A stretch of 64,000 bases of DNA. Source: Oncomelania hupensis (Eukaryota > Mollusca > Gastropoda > Littorinimorpha > Pomatiopsidae). Of this stretch, positions 55,401 through 64,000 are shown in pieces. The stretch spans positions 34,158,939 to 34,222,938 of the forward strand of contig CM072519.1 of NCBI GenBank assembly GCA_036898135.1, in the 5' to 3' direction. The notes beneath the pieces are model-generated. The model made no database searches. It was not told the origin of the DNA and saw nothing but the letters and a program-made list of their open reading frames with translations. The first letter of the stretch is position 1. Every line of letters begins with the position of its first letter. A program made the translations under genes and the position numbers.

Positions 55401-58400
55401 ACAACCATACACCAAATGGAGACCCATCAGTTCTAGCATGTCTCGAGAACAGAGAAGAAGAAGAAATCCTCCCAATTCTCCGGGAAGAAGTTGAGGCAGC
55501 AGTGCAATCGCTGAAGAAAGGGAAGTCAGCAGAAGTGGACAACATACCCGCGGAACTGCTACAAGCAGGAGGAGAAGCGATGATTGATGCTCTCACCATT
55601 CTCTGTAACAATATCTGGTGGAGTGGGGAGTGGCCTACACCATGGACCCAGTCGCTTGTCATCACTCTTCCCACAAAAAGGTAACCGTCAGGAGTGTGAA
55701 AATTACCGCACCATCAGCCTCATCATCCATCCCAGCAAGGTCCTCCTGAAAATAACACTCAACAGGTTGAAACCCCAAGCTGAGCAAATCATAGCTGAAG
55801 AACAAGCAGGATTCAGGGCAGTGCGAAGTACCACTGAACAGATTTTCAATCTCAGAATAATCTGTGAGAAATACCTACAGCACCAACAACATCTATATCA
55901 TGTGTTCATAGACTTCAAGAAGGCGTTTGACCGAGTCTGGCATGCAGCTCTATGGGCAACCATGAAAGTGTACAACATGAGCCCTAAAATTATTGAAGTC
56001 ATCAAAAGCCTGTATGACAAGGCTACCAGTGCAGTCCTCCATAACAGCGTCATCGGGAACTGGTTCAGAACAACAATCGGTGTACGTCAAGGATGCCTAC
56101 TCTCTCCAACACTCTTCAACATCTTCCTAGAGCGCATCATGTCAGATGAGATGCTCTTGCAGATCACGAAGGCACAGTCAGCATAGGGGGGAGAGCAATC
56201 TCCAATATTGGTTTTGCGGATGACATTGATGGATTGGCTGGAGTGGAACAAGAACTTGAACAGATGGTACAGAGGCTTGACACCACCTCCAGAGCTTATA
56301 TATGGAATGGAAATAAATGCAGAGAAGACCAAAATGATGACCAACAACACCAATGGCATCAACAAGGACATCAAAGTCCAAGGCCAATCCCTCAACACAG
56401 TGCATAACTTCAAATATTTAGGAGCCATTGTATCAGACAATGGATCCTGACAGGAAGTCCTCTCCAGGATCGCACAAACAACTGCTGCCCTGACAAGGTT
56501 GAAGCCCATTTGGAAAGACAGGACCATCAGTCTACATTCCAAAGTAAGACTGCTGCGCTCCCTTGTCATCTCCATCTTCCTATATGCTTGTGAAGCATAG
56601 ACCCTCACAGCAGATCTCCAACGAAGAATACAAAGCATGGAGATGAGGTGCTACAGAAGACTTCTGTGCATTTCCTATACCCAACACATCACCAACGACG
56701 AAGTCCGACAGACCAACACACAAGCCATTGGACAACACAATGACCTGCTCACAGTAGTGAAGAAACGGAAACTCCGATGGTATGGCCAAGTCACCAGATC
56801 ATCAGGCCTTGCAAAGACCATTCTGCAAGGCACAGTGCAAGGAGGTAGAAGAAGAGGAAGACCGAAAAAGAGGTGGGAGGACAACATTCGAGAATGGACT
56901 GGTTTGACACTGAGTGAAGCCATCAGGGCTGCTGAGGACAGAGAAAGATGGAGTATGCTGGTTAAATGATCATCTGTGGTGCCCCTACAACCTCCGGGTT
57001 ACAGGACAGGATAGGATAGGATAGGATGATCAACTTACATGAGCTTTCTCAGATTTGGACATTTTGACCTTCTTTTTCTTCTTTTTGCCCTTCTTTCCTT
57101 TCTTGTCACCACCTTCAGGCTGCGTTGGAGACATCATGGTATGAGGATCAGAACCGTCCAACCCTTCCACCTTGTCCTCGCCATCTGGCGCTCGTACTGA
57201 CTTCTTCCCCGCTGACTTCTTCCTACAGAAGTGATAACAAATTAATCAAATCAGTAAATCTTCCTGATTATAAAGTCAATCAGTATCCTTAAACCGATAA
57301 CTCAAATTGTTTTGTTTAGAATCTGGCTCTGCTGTAATGTTTCTAGACAATGCAACACTATTTTAACCTTTCTAACAAAGATCTAACAAAACTTCAAAAG
57401 TGGCAAATAATACCCCTTTAAAACACAAAAAATAGACAGAAGCCCCCAAATTAATATGACCTGGACTGATTGCAAGAACTTAGTTTCAAATTTTGCCATG
57501 TCCTTATTCTGTTTCTTTTTCAGTTCTGTCCCTCTAAATGCTGGTAGCGGTTTGTTTTATTTATGTTTGGAATGGAACTACTGGCTTCCACAAAGGTGTA
57601 TGTATGGGTAGTATGTATCGGTACACAAAAAGCCCTGCATTTTAACAAACAGAAAGCTATTCTTTGGTTAAACAAAATACAAAACGTGCACAAAAGTCAA
57701 TAACAGAACAGCTAGGCTACTTTGCAATGTATTAACCTAAGGCAGCAAAATGATACAAGGGTTTATTTCATTCCACTCATTCTCTGGAATAATTTGTAAT
57801 AACAAACCATTCATAGTGAATAAGCAAGGAAATGCTTGCCAACATTTACATTTTCTTTGTTTAGTCACTCGGCCCTTGATTCAGACATTATTGTATGCTT
57901 ACATCAAAAGTTGAGATAAATCATACAGGAAGAAATAACAGGAATAAATCGCAAACAAACTAAAAATGTTTCCAGTACATGTATTTTGCTAACTGCTTCA
58001 TCCAGAGTTAACGGTCAACTCATGATCACATTTGGGTCTGGCTTGCAGGGTGGGAGATTAATTATTTTAGGATTAAGAATATTAACACAAAAACACTAAT
58101 CGGTAATCTAAACCACCATGCAGCTATGAAATTAATTATGCCTGCAGGGTTACCAAAAGTATAGTGGGGTACAAACAAACTTTAAAGCCCTATTAAATCA
58201 ATCTGCTACTATAGGTATATCTTAGCAAAACTGGAGTGGTGGTATAGAAACTCAACTATGTCATTTATGGGTTTGCAACGATATATGGGTTTGTTTGATT
58301 TGGGGGTGGTTCTCTTTTATGCTATGTGTAACTATGTAATATATATATATATATAGTTGCTGGTTTATCTACTGCGTGACCCTTATTTATTGTGTGTGAC

Positions 58401-61400
58401 TGGCATCGAAGTGATCTGGGCAAATGCTCAATCCTTCAATATACAGATCTTTACATGAAACTGTTTGTTTTTCTCTACTTTCTATACAGGAGAACACTGT
58501 ATAATTTGGTGTTGGCTCATTATCAATTTATAATAATACTATAGGAAAGTATATGAGCTAGTTGAGTACAAGACTAGCGATATAGTATATAATCATAGCA
58601 GTATAAATATATAGATATAAATTGTGAATTTTAATTGCAAATGCAGATGAAACTGCCAACAATATTGTGATAAGTTCATTACAAAAGATTTTTAAAAAGT
58701 ATTTTTTCCCATGGAATAATGCATAATTCATAACGTCAGTGATACTTAATCATATAGCAGTGTACTTTTTTTTTAATGCGCGCATAATTCGTAACGTCAG
58801 TGATACTTGATCATAGCTGTCTATGGTCTGATTTTAGTCAGTGATGCAGAAAGTAATCTGGAATCTAATCAAACTGCAGAATAAAATAATAATAACATTC
58901 ACTCAATCGCTGATTCAGTGATTGCCAACAAATTGTGGGGCAGTCCCAGTGGGTTCGGGCAAATAGAATAGACCCAACGTTTCCCGGCGTGTCGTAAGAG
59001 GCGACTAACAGGGGTGATGTTAGCACGGCATCACTGGGCGAAAGTCTTCTACACAGAAGTCACCGGCCAGGGCGGAGGAACCTCACGTTACTACAGGTTC
59101 AACGACCACGTGCTCAGGGCCAAGGCGAGCCACACTGTATTCGTGGATTTCGGCTGTGGCCAACAGCCTGGAGAGGATTGGGCCCTGCCAGGTCTTTTCT
59201 GCCCAAGACACAACACATGATGAGGCTATCCACTAATTCCATGCCGGATCGGTCGTCGCCCGGCTACACAAGGACCGCGCCTTCCGTTGGCCACCAGGAC
59301 GGAGGTGTTAAGTATGCTACTGATGGACAAATTAGCAAGATCCGCACGAGAAACAACATCGTCATAGGAACCTGGAATGTCAGGACCCTAACTGCGGAAG
59401 GAAAATTAGAAGAACTGGCCCACGAGCTGGACCACTGTCGATGGAACGTTCTAGGTATCAGCGAACTGCGCTGGAAAGGCCTAGGTGAAACAACGACTGA
59501 CAAAGGCCACAAGCTCTATTTCAGCGGTAGAGATGACAGGCACGAACACGGCGTTGGATTCTTGGTCCACAAAAACATTCTAGTCACTGTCATGGGTTGC
59601 CGCCCAGTCTCCAGTAGACTCATTACCATCCGTCTGAGAGCAACCCCTTTCAACATTACCATCATCCAGGCCTATGCCCCAACATCAGACTATGAAGACA
59701 GCGAAGTGGAGGATTTTTATGAAAATATACAGGCGGTCCTTGACCAAGTGCCGAAGAAGGACATAGTCATAATGCAAGGCGACTGGAATGCCAAGGTTGG
59801 CCAAGATGCGCACCACAACTGGGGAGACACATGTGGACCCCACTGCAACAACGAGACAAATGACAGGGGTCTGAGGCTATTGGAGTTTGCCAGATACAAC
59901 AATCTGGTACTGGCAAACACGCTTGGTCTCCACAAAAAATCCAGACGATGGACATGGCACAGTCCCGGCGGGGAACATCACAATCAGATCGACTACATCA
60001 TGGTCAAGAAACGCTTCAGATCAAGCATCAACATTGGCAGGACACGCACTTTTCCAGGAGCAGACATTGGAAGTGACCACGATCTCGTGATGATGTCTTT
60101 CCGGCTCCATTTGAAGAGAGTAAATACAGCAAAGTGCACTAGACTGAAGTTCGACCTGGACAAACTGCAAGACCCGGAGGTGGCAAAAATATTTCAGGCC
60201 ACAATTGGAGGGAAATTTGCACCACTGCTTATTTTGGGGGCAGGCGAAGTAGATGTCAACACCATGACCAATACCTTCAACTCAGCTGTAACAGATGCCG
60301 CCACTGAGATCCTTGGCAAGCACCGACCAAAGAAGAAGCCGTGGATCACACCTGAACTTTTGGATCTGTGTGATAAACGAAGAGAGTTAAAAAAGAAAAA
60401 GAACACCTCACAGGGAGCTGATGTCTACCGAAAAATCAACAATGACATCCGAAAAGGCATGCGCACAGCAAAGGAGAACTGGATAGAAGATCAATGCCAG
60501 GAAATAGAGAACAATCTGAACAAGAACAACAGCAAGAAGGCCTACCAGACTGTGAAGCGGCTGACAAGTGTTAAACAGCCCAAAGTCTCCACTATCCAAA
60601 GCAAGTCTGGCATATGCCTTACAGAAGAACAAGAAGTCTTGGACAGATGGACAGAGTACTGCTCTGACCTTTACAACCATACACCAAATGGAGACCCATC
60701 AGTTCTAGCATGTCCCGAGAGCAAAGAAGAAGAAGAAATCCTCCCAATTCTCCGGGAAGAAGTTGAGGCAGCAGTGCAATCGCTGAAGAAAGGGAAGTCA
60801 GCGGGAGTGGACAACATACCAGCGGAACTGCTACAAGCAGGAGGAGAAGCAATGACTGATGCTCTCACCATTATCTGTAACAAGATCTGGCAGAGTGGGG
60901 AATGGCCTACACCATGGACCCAGTCGCTTGTCATCACTCTTCCCAAAAAAGGTAACCTTCAGGAGTGTGAAAATTACCGCACCATCAGCCTCATCAGCCA
61001 TCCCAGCAAGGTCCTCCTGAAAATAATACTCAACAGGTTGAAACCACAAGCTGAACAAATCATAGCTGAAGAACAAGCAGGATTCATGGCAGGGCGAAGT
61101 ACCACTGAACAGATTTTCAACCTCAGAATAATCTGTGAGAAATACCTACAGCACCAACAACATCTATATCATGTGTTCATAGACTTCAAGAAGGCATTTG
61201 ACCGAGTCTGGCATGCAGCTCTATGGGCAACCATGAAAGTGTACAACATCAGCCCTAAAATTATAGAAGTCATCAAAAGCCTGTATGACAAGGCTACCAG
61301 TGCAGTCCTCCATAACAGCGTCATCGGGAACTGGTTCAGAACAACAATCGGTGTGCGTCAAGGATGCCTACTCTCTCCAACACTCTTCAACATCTTCCTA

Positions 61401-62379
61401 GAGCGCATCATGTCAGATGCTCTTGCAGATCACGAAGGCACAGTCAGCATAGGGGGCAGAGCAATCTCCAATCTTCGTTTTGCGGATGATATTGATGGAT
61501 TGGCTGGAGAGGAACAAGAACTTGAACAGCTTGTACAGAGGCTTGACACCACCTCCAGAGCTTATGGAATGGAAATAAGTGCAGAGAAGACCAAAATGAT
61601 GACCAACAACACCAATGGCATCAACACGGACATCAAAGTACAAGGCCAATCCCTCAACACAGTGCACAGCTTCAAATATTTAGGAGCCATTGTGTCAGAC
61701 AATGGGTCTCGACAGGAAGTCCTCTCCAGGATCGCACAAACAACTGCTGCCCTGACAAGGTTGAAGCCCATTTGGAAAGACAGAACCATCAGTCTACATT
61801 CCAAAGTAAGACTGCTGCGCTCTCTGGTCATCTCCATCTTCCTATATGCTTGCGAAGCATGGACCCTCACAGCAGATCTCCAACGAAGAATACAAAGCAT
61901 GGAGATGAGGTGCTACAGAAGACTTCTGTGCATTTCCTATACCCAACACATCACCAACGACGAAGTCCGACAGACCATCACACAAGCCATTGGACAACAC
62001 GATGACCTGCTCACAGTGGTGAAGAAACGGAAACTCCGATGGTATGGCCACGTCACCAGATCATCAGGCCTTGCAAAGACCATTCTGCAAGGCACAGTGC
62101 AAGGAGGTAGAAGAAGGGGGAGACCGAAAAAGAGGTGGGAGGACAACATTCGAGAATGGACTGGTTTGACACTGAGCGAAGCCATGAGGGCTGCTGAGGA
62201 CAGAGAAAGATGGAGTATGCTGGTTAAACGATCATCTGTGGTGCCCCTACGACCTTCGGGTTATGGGACAGGATAGGATAGGATAGGCCAGTGGTTCAAA
62301 TCGAGAAGTCAAAAATGAAACAAATATAAAATTTACGATTTACTCACCTTTTCTTTGTGCCTTTCTTTTTGCCAGGCAT
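49120..62379 (-). CDS. EF-hand, Cys-motif protein with possible ubiquitin-like C-terminus (6 exons, 327 aa)
   Basis: Exons are 62348-62379, 57039-57222, 53256-53427, 52742-52865, 49922-50050 and 49120-49462, all GT-AG with consistent phases. Residues 1-72 are Lys-rich and probably disordered (KKGKKGKKKKKKVKM). A canonical EF-hand loop DIDGEGAVTTDE is at about 115-126. A degenerate second loop at 151-162 (DPEDAGEIDYTQ) lacks the final acidic residue. CPCC at 197-200 may bind metal. Residues from about 225 (HLQLLVHDHLPVCGLIQMIL) look like a ubiquitin-like or RA-type fold, a weak inference. I do not recognise the family. Calcium binding by the first loop is likely; location and partners are unknown. 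Three LINE copies occupy its introns. Confidence 0.8.
49922..50050 (-). CDS. EF-hand gene exon 5
   Basis: It encodes ETFDLEKEQDFESITLIM through YKEPNP, including FPPCPCCKMS. Phase 2 at both ends. Confidence 0.87.
50200..52440 (-). pseudogene. Decayed LINE reverse transcriptase (CR1/Rex1-like)
   Basis: Pieces of one reverse transcriptase are readable in several frames. They are the pre-RT region (PSVYPFTELPQMFASLFTGK, 52423-52169), the core (IYRPVSNLSFLSKVLERIVL, 51945-51661), and a later part with VLYATPVSDIIS and ESFAHDRQVLHS (51411-50995). The catalytic ADD is AHD, so it is inactive. The tail region near 50220-50280 resembles common 3' tails, and a 5S-SINE-like block is at 50741-50880. It lies in the EF-hand gene intron between exons 4 and 5, sense to the gene. 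Confidence 0.8.
50741..50880 (-). mobile_element. 5S-SINE-related fragment
   Basis: It is nearly identical to 63804-63935, sharing GGTGGTCCCATAGCCTTGTG and TTATCTTGGGCCAGCGTAAT, but lacks the 5S-like end. It lies within the decayed LINE. Confidence 0.7.
52742..52865 (-). CDS. EF-hand gene exon 4
   Basis: It encodes LFDLNVPLTAVEVHLFTRLL through LKLGLQLA and the degenerate second EF-hand. Phase 1 in, phase 2 out. Confidence 0.87.
52935..53045. repeat. Dispersed repeat R3, partial copy 3
   Basis: It matches the right end of R3, from ATTAGGTAGGTTGGGTTTGG to AAAGGGACAAAAAAGTG. It lies in the EF-hand gene intron between exons 3 and 4. Confidence 0.7.
53256..53427 (-). CDS. EF-hand gene exon 3
   Basis: It encodes GKLEKAIAKLKENDVFYDNF through TDEFKA and contains the canonical EF-hand loop. 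Phase 0 in, phase 1 out. Confidence 0.88.
53752..53949 (+). CDS. RTE copy E ORF1, small protein
   Basis: It starts MLARHYWAKVFYTEVTG and ends LFLPKT. It is shorter by two residues than in copies A and F because of a small deletion, yet the ATGA overlap with the ORF2 start is kept. Confidence 0.5.
   Translation: MLARHYWAKVFYTEVTGQGGGTSRYYRFNDHVLRAKESHTVFVDFGCGQQLGEDWAPPGLFLPKT
53946..56969 (+). pseudogene. RTE copy E ORF2, broken endonuclease-reverse transcriptase
   Basis: Readable blocks keep the family order: GTWNVRT at the start, GDWNAKVGED, SDHDLVMMSF, FIDFKKAFDRVWH, GVRQGCLLSPTLFN and GFADDIDGLAG. Several stops and frameshifts separate them, so no full protein is made. Confidence 0.88.
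57039..57222 (-). CDS. EF-hand gene exon 2
   Basis: It encodes the Lys-rich region from KKSAGKKSVRAPDGED to MSKSEKAH. Phase 2 in, phase 0 out. The donor GTAAGTTG is followed after 14 intronic bases by RTE copy E. Confidence 0.82.
57240..58940. other. Intron 1 sequence of the EF-hand gene, no gene seen
   Basis: AT-rich sequence with no coding frame of note. A direct repeat of about 30 bp, ATAATTCATAACGTCAGTGA (58722-58742) and ATAATTCGTAACGTCAGTGA (58785-58804), is followed in both copies by TACTT-ATCATA. It ends at the start of RTE copy F. Confidence 0.5.
59017..59220 (+). CDS. RTE copy F ORF1, small 67-residue protein
   Basis: It differs from copy A by one residue (Phe for Tyr in SRYYRF). 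Its TGA overlaps the ORF2 ATG at 59217-59220. Confidence 0.6.
   Translation: MLARHHWAKVFYTEVTGQGGGTSRYYRFNDHVLRAKASHTVFVDFGCGQQPGEDWALPGLFCPRHNT
59217..62276 (+). CDS. RTE copy F ORF2, endonuclease-reverse transcriptase
   Basis: An uninterrupted 1,019-residue protein with the same motifs as copy A: GTWNVRT near 51, SDHDLV near 286, FADD near 755. It differs from copy A by only a few residues, such as Cys for Tyr in DHCRWNV, Val for Ala in NILVTV, and Lys for Arg in PESKEEEE. Substitutions without any frame damage suggest recent activity. Confidence 0.9.
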   Translation: MMRLSTNSMPDRSSPGYTRTAPSVGHQDGGVKYATDGQISKIRTRNNIVIGTWNVRTLTAEGKLEELAHELDHCRWNVLGISELRWKGLGETTTDKGHKLYFSGRDDRHEHGVGFLVHKNILVTVMGCRPVSSRLITIRLRATPFNITIIQAYAPTSDYEDSEVEDFYENIQAVLDQVPKKDIVIMQGDWNAKVGQDAHHNWGDTCGPHCNNETNDRGLRLLEFARYNNLVLANTLGLHKKSRRWTWHSPGGEHHNQIDYIMVKKRFRSSINIGRTRTFPGADIGSDHDLVMMSFRLHLKRVNTAKCTRLKFDLDKLQDPEVAKIFQATIGGKFAPLLILGAGEVDVNTMTNTFNSAVTDAATEILGKHRPKKKPWITPELLDLCDKRRELKKKKNTSQGADVYRKINNDIRKGMRTAKENWIEDQCQEIENNLNKNNSKKAYQTVKRLTSVKQPKVSTIQSKSGICLTEEQEVLDRWTEYCSDLYNHTPNGDPSVLACPESKEEEEILPILREEVEAAVQSLKKGKSAGVDNIPAELLQAGGEAMTDALTIICNKIWQSGEWPTPWTQSLVITLPKKGNLQECENYRTISLISHPSKVLLKIILNRLKPQAEQIIAEEQAGFMAGRSTTEQIFNLRIICEKYLQHQQHLYHVFIDFKKAFDRVWHAALWATMKVYNISPKIIEVIKSLYDKATSAVLHNSVIGNWFRTTIGVRQGCLLSPTLFNIFLERIMSDALADHEGTVSIGGRAISNLRFADDIDGLAGEEQELEQLVQRLDTTSRAYGMEISAEKTKMMTNNTNGINTDIKVQGQSLNTVHSFKYLGAIVSDNGSRQEVLSRIAQTTAALTRLKPIWKDRTISLHSKVRLLRSLVISIFLYACEAWTLTADLQRRIQSMEMRCYRRLLCISYTQHITNDEVRQTITQAIGQHDDLLTVVKKRKLRWYGHVTRSSGLAKTILQGTVQGGRRRGRPKKRWEDNIREWTGLTLSEAMRAAEDRERWSMLVKRSSVVPLRPSGYGTG
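62348..62379 (-). CDS. EF-hand gene exon 1
   Basis: It reads MPGKKKGTKK and ends in phase 2 at the donor GTGAGTA. RTE copy F ends about 60 bp beyond the donor. Confidence 0.75.
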
Positions 62380-62597
62380 GACTGTAGACGACAGGAAAGT
62401 GATTGAAACTTTTTACAAATGTAAACTAGAAGTCCGTGACTATGGAGTATGGGCTGATTAGATTTTGTGATTCTACTTTCCCTACTGTTATACTTTCTGA
62501 GTGCGCGCCTGCTGGCTTTGTCGCCAAGCACGCGAGCACATGCGCAGAACGATGCAAGAGAGGCAACTTATGAATTTGTTGCGATAACGGAAATGAC

Positions 62598-62598
<1 letters not shown>

Positions 62599-62682
<84 letters not shown>

Positions 62683-62691
62683 TAGTTAGCC
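62599..62691. repeat. (AAT)n microsatellite
   Basis: An uninterrupted AAT tract of about 90 bp. Confidence 0.97.
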
Positions 62692-63078
62692 AAACTGTGG
62701 ACACGTTTTTAGCATGAAGATGTTTGCTCTCCCCCTCACCCTGTCCATTCTCCCCCCTTCCACCGAGGACTCCATTTAGGCGTCTTCTCATGCTTTGCAA
62801 AATCAGTCCCTTTATTTTCACAAAGCCCAGCCGGATGCACTGACGAGATGAGAACACAGGGAAATGGCTCCATCATTCTATCAATGACACAAATCCACAA
62901 ATGCAAACCACTGGCAGCAGAGAAGGGGAAATATAGTCTAGATCTTTCCTATCATTCCCTCATTCATTCCACGGAGGATAATTATAGTATCTAATAAGGT
63001 TTATATCCAAGATATCAATCCCATCTCTTTAGGCGAGACTGCTTTATTCCTTGCGTTCTAAACAAACTTTTGGTCTAA

Positions 63079-63173
<95 letters not shown>

Positions 63174-63181
63174 TAATAATG

Positions 63182-63260
<79 letters not shown>
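63079..63260. repeat. (AAT)n microsatellite
   Basis: An AAT tract of about 180 bp with two TGATAAT interruptions. Confidence 0.97.
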
Positions 63261-63262
<2 letters not shown>

Positions 63263-63800
63263 GCCGTTAGATCGCCCTGTTGTTGTTGTTGTTGTTTAAG
63301 TTATGCTTCATCCGGAGTTTGAAGCCACCACCTTACCACTAGACTACCGGAAGATTGATAATTCAATTTTTTTTTTTAATGATTAAATAAATTACTGCGA
63401 TAGGCTTAATGCGCTGTGTGCATTGTGAAATCAACTCCAAATTCTGCTTCCATTGGCTCTTAACAATGGAAAAAAAACATTTACAGTTACTTTTGCCGTT
63501 TGCTAATTCAAGCCTAAACATTGTTGGTCATCCCTCACCCATCCTGAACGCAAAGAGATCAAATCTGATAAAATGGGATGGAAGAGGGCATGGAAGGTGA
63601 TATAAAATTACGTCATCAGATAGTAAAGGATCTCTGTCAGTCATAGCAAGCCTACATATAATAACTGGTCAGATAGGCTAACTGGGTTCCAAAACTGCGC
63701 TACGCTTTTAAAAATCCAAATTAATATAGAATTTATTTGAATATGACGTAATTGAACGCATAAGAATATGCAAGGGAGAGAATCCTAATATACGGTTAAA

Positions 63801-64000
63801 AAGGTAAAGGTGGTCCCATAGCCTTGTGGCCGTAGGGGAGCGTGATGTTGGTGATCACACTTATCTTGGGCCAGCGTAATGAGGGTGATGCCCATCTCTC
63901 TCCCTCGCTGCTTTACCTTCCCCACCCTCAACTGGGGGCGTTGTTATTTGTCGCTTCACGGTTTGCGGTCACCCATCCAAGTGCTAACCGCACTGGACGG
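63801..64000 (-). mobile_element. 5S-rRNA-derived SINE, cut by the window edge
   Basis: Read on the minus strand, the right end contains GCGGTTAGCACTTGGATGGG followed by TGACCGC, very close to the 3' half of 5S rRNA with its internal promoter C-box. A body follows that is shared with 50741-50880. The 5' end lies beyond the window. Confidence 0.65.

Larger units (their letters stand above)
53681..57024 (+). mobile_element. RTE-clade LINE, full-length broken copy E
   Basis: The element runs from GTGGGTTCGGGC to GGATA repeats. A 13-bp target duplication GATGATCAACTTA lies at 53655-53667 and 57025-57037, with 13 extra bases between the left repeat and the common 5' start. ORF1 is intact (53752-53949). 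ORF2 is broken by an early in-frame TGA (near 54167), by frameshifts near 54555, 55677, 56150 and 56300, and by late stops (56448, 56599). It lies in intron 2 of the EF-hand gene, antisense, with its 3' end 14 bases from the exon 2 donor. Confidence 0.9.
58949..62287 (+). mobile_element. RTE-clade LINE, full-length intact copy F
   Basis: It is 3.3 kb, from GTGGGTTCGGGCAAATAG to GGATA repeats, almost identical to copy A. A short direct repeat CCAGTGG overlaps the start and follows the end, a possible target duplication. It lies in intron 1 of the EF-hand gene, antisense, about 60 bp from exon 1. Confidence 0.92.
62380..63800. other. Region upstream of the EF-hand gene
   Basis: It should hold the promoter of the EF-hand gene in its left part. 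Two long (AAT)n tracts lie at 62599-62691 and 63079-63260. A possible tRNA-like A-box (TAGTCTAGTGGTAAGG on the minus strand) is near 63330-63350. I see no gene. Confidence 0.5.

Overview
This is a piece of an animal nuclear genome. It is AT-rich, has small exons separated by introns of roughly 0.1 to 6 kb with GT-AG ends, and is crowded with LINEs, SINEs, DNA-transposon remnants and microsatellites. The repeat style suggests a lophotrochozoan, most likely a mollusc and perhaps a gastropod: RTE elements ending in GGATA repeats, a 2A-bearing non-LTR element, 5S- and tRNA-derived SINEs, and AAGGTCA-type repeats. The species call is an inference.

Two host genes lie on the minus strand. The larger is the 5' two thirds of MROH1 (maestro HEAT-like repeat family member 1). 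Its initiator exon is at 45219-45276 and 33 exon units run leftward to 1093-1227; the remaining 3' exons lie beyond the left edge. I assembled exons from splice signals, reading phase and similarity to vertebrate MROH1. All phases agree and give about 1,266 codons with one copy of a duplicated 123-bp exon counted. The second gene (49120-62379, six exons, 327 residues) encodes a Lys-rich, EF-hand, Cys-motif protein with a possible ubiquitin-like C-terminus that I do not recognise by name.

The introns hold most of the interest. An RTE-clade LINE has two nearly identical full-length copies with intact ORFs (5059-8399 and 58949-62287), one broken full-length copy (53681-57024), and four 3' fragments. 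A different LINE (17204-22686) encodes a 2A ribosome-skipping motif in its ORF1 and is bounded at both ends by (GA)n. A third LINE (about 50200-52440) is decayed. There are also several hAT-like elements, a piggyBac-like element, a snap-back MITE, a 967-bp element with 31-bp terminal inverted repeats between the two genes, and tRNA- and 5S-derived SINEs.

The most notable observations are: the 2A motif directly behind a hydrophobic stretch; one reading frame running through ORF1 and ORF2 of that element with only three stops; its placement inside a GA microsatellite; a tandem exon duplication in MROH1 that may be mutually exclusive; an ATGA stop/start overlap joining the two RTE ORFs; and an RTE insertion whose target duplication overlaps a splice donor.
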